From Candidatus Schekmanbacteria bacterium (GTDB lineage Bacteria; CSSED10-310; JACPHN01), in NCBI GenBank assembly GCA_016188575.1, contig JACPHN010000128.1:1-8347 (forward strand): 8,347 nucleotides of DNA, read 5' to 3'. Positions 6,259 through 8,347 of this stretch are shown piece by piece. Position 1 is the first letter of the stretch. The number at the start of each line of letters is the position of its first letter. Both the position numbers and the translations under genes were made by a program. Under the pieces are notes generated by a model. That model was not told the origin of the DNA. It saw nothing but the letters and a program-made list of their open reading frames with translations, and did no database searches.

Positions 6259-6751
6259 ATGTCCAGACCTCGCCGAAGGCGCTGTACAACGCTTCTGCGA
6301 CCAGGGCGTCATCGAGACGAAAACCTCGCCCTGAAACTTGCCGCAACACTTCCGATGCCGACGCGATTCTTCCCTCCGCTCGTGCCCGGATCACGACACC
6401 TAGGGTGCCAATGAGAGGAACGCCGAGCGCTTTGGCCGCCCGGCGTGCGTCGCGATCATCAATCATCACCGTAGCCATTCGTCGAAGGGCAAGGCTGATC
6501 ACGGCGCTTTCGCCATGACCAAGGCTCCATTCTGCAACTGCGGGTGTGATGTCCACCGAAACAGGGGCACCGCCAAAACCAGACTCCAGCGCTTGCCTTG
6601 CGGGATCGTGGTCCGGGCCAGCCAGAATTTCCCTCGCTACCGGCTCGGGAAGAACGAGCTCTCGTCCCGGGCGATGAAGAAGGCCCAGGTGACCGACCTT
6701 CGCCAAGACGATCAGCGGAGAAGCGTTGACGACCCAGCGTTCATCAGACAT
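6254..6751 (-). CDS. DUF3368 PIN-like toxin
   Basis: This 165-residue protein belongs to the DUF3368 family, PIN-fold RNase-like toxins paired with UPF0175 antitoxins. Motifs: VVNASPLIVLAKVGHLGLL (residues 7-25), GHGESAVISLAL (78-89, Glu81), VMIDDRDARRAAKALG (95-110, Asp98/99/101) and IGTLGVVIRA (114-123). The first metal-binding position is Asn9 where classical PIN domains have Asp; VVNASPLI is a common variant in this family as I recall it, so it need not mean inactivity. I prefer the ATG at 6751, which overlaps the antitoxin stop by eight bases and starts next to the conserved strand, over the in-frame ATG at 6769. The last residues (GEVWTC) run up to the join with the DUF1156 remnant, so the original C-terminus may have been altered. 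Confidence 0.85.
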   Translation of the reverse strand: MSDERWVVNASPLIVLAKVGHLGLLHRPGRELVLPEPVAREILAGPDHDPARQALESGFGGAPVSVDITPAVAEWSLGHGESAVISLALRRMATVMIDDRDARRAAKALGVPLIGTLGVVIRARAEGRIASASEVLRQVSGRGFRLDDALVAEALYSAFGEVWTC

Positions 6752-7013
6752 TTGCCGCGCCTGGCGCAATGGCAGCGTCGAGAAGTTCTTCTAGCGAATC
6801 CTGGAACGGTGACACACCATAGCGCTCCAGTTCCACGATGAACTGCGAACGTGATAGTCCAGCGATTTCCGCCGCACGGCCCTGGCTTACAAGTGACCGC
6901 TGATACCAAGCAACGGCCGCTGCAAGACGGAGCTCGCGGATGAATTCTTCTGGATCACGATGGAGGCGCGCGAGCGCGCCGGCGTCGATGTCGAAGGCCA
7001 CATGGATGGTCAT
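6744..7013 (-). CDS. UPF0175 antitoxin
   Basis: This 89-residue protein matches the UPF0175 family: an N-terminal strand/helix MTIHVAFDIDAGAL, helix PEEFIRELRLAAAVAWYQ, and the family's helix-turn-helix SQGRAAEIAGLSRSQFIVEL (residues 43-62), followed by YGVSPFQ. UPF0175 proteins are the antitoxin partners of DUF3368 toxins, encoded just downstream with an 8-bp overlap. The ATG at 7013 has AGGAG 7 nt upstream, formed partly by the stop of DUF1156 (only 9 bases between genes), so the pair is probably co-transcribed with the methylase. It is intact. Confidence 0.85.
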   Translation of the reverse strand: MTIHVAFDIDAGALARLHRDPEEFIRELRLAAAVAWYQRSLVSQGRAAEIAGLSRSQFIVELERYGVSPFQDSLEELLDAAIAPGAANV

Positions 7014-7022
7014 CTGGGTCTC

Positions 7023-8200
7023 CTAACCGAACAGGTTCATTTGCTTCGGGACGGGGATCCTGGCCGCGGCGCTCTCGATGCCGGTCCAGCCGGTAACGAC
7101 TTCGTTGTAGACGCGGGCGTCCTCGGCCCAGCCCTGGCGCTCGCAGAAGGTGTAGAGCCGATAGGCGAGTTGCCGGGCCGCTTCCATCTTGTTGAGCGTC
7201 GCCGTCATGACCTGAGCCGCCCCGTTGTCGCCATGTTTGTTGTAGACGCGGATGAGCTGGTGCAGGGCCTCCCATACCGGCAACCGAGTGTCGGTCGTCG
7301 GATCCCAATCGGTGGGATATTCCCGCCAGGTCAGCAGGCGCACGTTGCCACCGCCGGATTCGATGACCCCGGCTTGTTTCACGCCATCGACGCTGGTCCC
7401 CTTGCCTCGGGCGAGCGTGTCGGCTTCGCCGAACTTGCCCACCTGCCAGCCGTACTGCTCGAACCAGTGCAGGCAGAACTGGGTATCGCTGTCGAAGTCG
7501 TCCTCGGCGAGGAAGCGGTTGATGAGCTGAAGCGCGGCCTTGACGCTCATCGGCGTACCGTCGGCTTCGAGCACGCCATCGTAGCGGCTGAAGATCGCCA
7601 TGCCGGGACCGATGATGGCTTGGGAGAGGTCGACCGGCGCCACGGGTGAGGGCAAGCCCTCGCTCGCGCGGGTCATCGCGTCGAGGGCGAGCGGCAGAGC
7701 CTCGTTGATCTGGCGCACGAACTGACGGCGGGAGAGGGTGCCGGCGTCCTTCAGACGTGGGCGGCAGACCAAGACGATGCTAGAGGCGAGGGCGTTGGTG
7801 TCCATACCTGTCATCCGGTTCCCAAGTTCGGTGCGCATCGGCCAGGTGCCGGAAATCGAAAGGCCAGACTTCAACACGGCATCGAGAAAAGTCTCCCAGC
7901 CCGTGCTGCTGGTTCCTCCTGGGTGCGCGGACGTCTCATCCGCCTCTTGCGGCGCACCCTTGGTCTCGGATTGCTTGAAAGCGTAGTAGATCGTGATCGG
8001 CGCCGCAGGGTGGGCCTGCACGGCGAGGTTGTGCATCGCCTGCGTCATCCCGTCGAGGAAGAACTTCTCGGCTTTATCCTTGGTGCCGTGGCGGTAGGGC
8101 GTGGCGACGAGTTCTTCGGCCTTGGGGACGGCGAGAGTGCTGAAAAGGTCGGGAAAAATGGGCCGGAGCGCGCGGCGCAGCCAGACGTAGAAGAAGTCGG
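7023..8200 (-). pseudogene. DUF1156 DNA adenine methylase, C-terminal part, 5' end cut by an IS
   Basis: The open frame from the IS border reads [19 protein letters not shown], then [27 protein letters not shown] and [19 protein letters not shown], and ends PKQMNLFG at a TAG (7023-7025). This matches the C-terminal 390 or so residues of DUF1156-domain methylases, large predicted N6-adenine DNA methyltransferases of defence loci that work with a DUF499 ATPase. The N-terminal DUF1156 domain and the main catalytic motif (NPPY type) would lie upstream and are missing. At 8200/8201 the sequence turns into the end of an IS66-like element, and the reading frame meets TGA at 8214-8216 inside it. A restart at the ATG at 8048 would give a 341-residue fragment without the active site. 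The rest may lie beyond the IS, outside the window. Confidence 0.85.
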
Positions 8201-8347
8201 GTAAGTGTTCACCTCATCATGCCCCCGCCAGGCAGAGAGGCACGCGAGCGCCCGGTAGGATAGAAGGAGCGGATCGCCCCTCGAGGCGTGCCTGAGCGGC
8301 TTCGGTCAGGTACGCGAAGACGTTCCTCTTCTGCTGCCTGAGGGTCA
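8201..8347. mobile_element. end of an IS66-like insertion sequence
   Basis: The tip GTAAGTGTTCACCTCATC (from 8201) resembles IS66-family terminal repeats, which begin GTAAG. The transposase reading frame stops 17-19 bases inside the tip, as is usual for this family. The element continues past the window edge. IS66 elements make 8-bp target duplications, so the copy expected at the other end would match GAAGTCGG (8193-8200). Confidence 0.65.
8217..8347 (-). CDS. IS66-family transposase, C-terminal fragment (runs off window)
   Basis: Minus-strand codons from 8345 read TLRQQKRNVFAYLTEAAQA, then RLEGRSAPSILPG and a short tail to TGA at 8217-8219, 42 residues in all. The pattern (R-Q-Q-x-R-N-V-F ... 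L-T-E-A, then P-S-L/I-L-P) is the familiar end of IS66-type TnpC transposases, after the DDE catalytic domain. The tail after PSILP is degenerate relative to what I expect, so the copy may be decayed. Only the end is visible, so family assignment is from short similarity. Confidence 0.6.
   Translation of the reverse strand, partial: TLRQQKRNVFAYLTEAAQARLEGRSAPSILPGARVPLCLAGA

Noticed and set aside
5868-6260. 130-residue version of the DUF433 protein starting at 6260
   Set aside because: The first 48 residues are an out-of-frame reading of the DUF1156 remnant. The ATG at 6116 has its own ribosome-binding site and matches the family start.
6960-7649. 229-codon plus-strand ORF
   Set aside because: It is antisense to the DUF1156 methylase C-terminal part, whose minus-strand reading is recognisable.

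Overview
The window is high-GC bacterial accessory DNA. Every gene I can support lies on the minus strand, so it reads right to left. The mix of a DUF1156/DUF499 defence-type locus, several PIN-type toxin-antitoxin pairs, a Uma2 scrap, IS remnants and a RiPP-like leader suggests a defence or mobile island in a high-GC bacterium, perhaps a proteobacterium or an uncultured environmental lineage. Taxonomy is a guess; there are no rRNA, tRNA or housekeeping genes.

Layout in reading order (high to low coordinates). At 8201-8347 is the end of an IS66-like element, with a GTAAG-type tip and the C-terminal end of its transposase. It interrupts a DUF1156 DNA adenine methylase gene, leaving only the C-terminal part (8200 to 7023). 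Next comes an intact-looking UPF0175/DUF3368 toxin-antitoxin pair (7013-6254). Then there is a second, scrambled copy of the DUF1156 3' end (6258-6126), followed by a DUF433 antitoxin (6116-5868). Its DUF5615 PIN-like toxin partner (5871-5516) is broken by a stop codon and a frameshift. Next is a DUF499 ATPase gene (5469 to about 3577) with intact Walker motifs but no C-terminal third; it runs out of frame into the tail of a Uma2-family nuclease gene. A vapBC operon follows with a strong promoter and a probable leaderless start; its vapC carries one in-frame amber codon. After a 150-bp inverted-repeat element comes an unrecognised 186-residue protein (2371-1811). Then there is a palindrome-rich region (1365-1625) and a 48-codon chimeric ORF whose first 21 residues look like a double-glycine RiPP/bacteriocin leader. 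Finally, 1260-123 holds a decayed second copy of DUF499.

DUF1156 methylases and DUF499 ATPases are known to be neighbours in anti-phage loci. The likely history is a DUF1156-DUF499 locus in which toxin-antitoxin cassettes sit between methylase and ATPase. Both partners were then partly duplicated, deleted, fused to unrelated gene ends and hit by an IS. As it stands the locus looks non-functional or under decay: the methylase is decapitated, the ATPase is truncated, and two of three toxins are disrupted while their antitoxins remain open.
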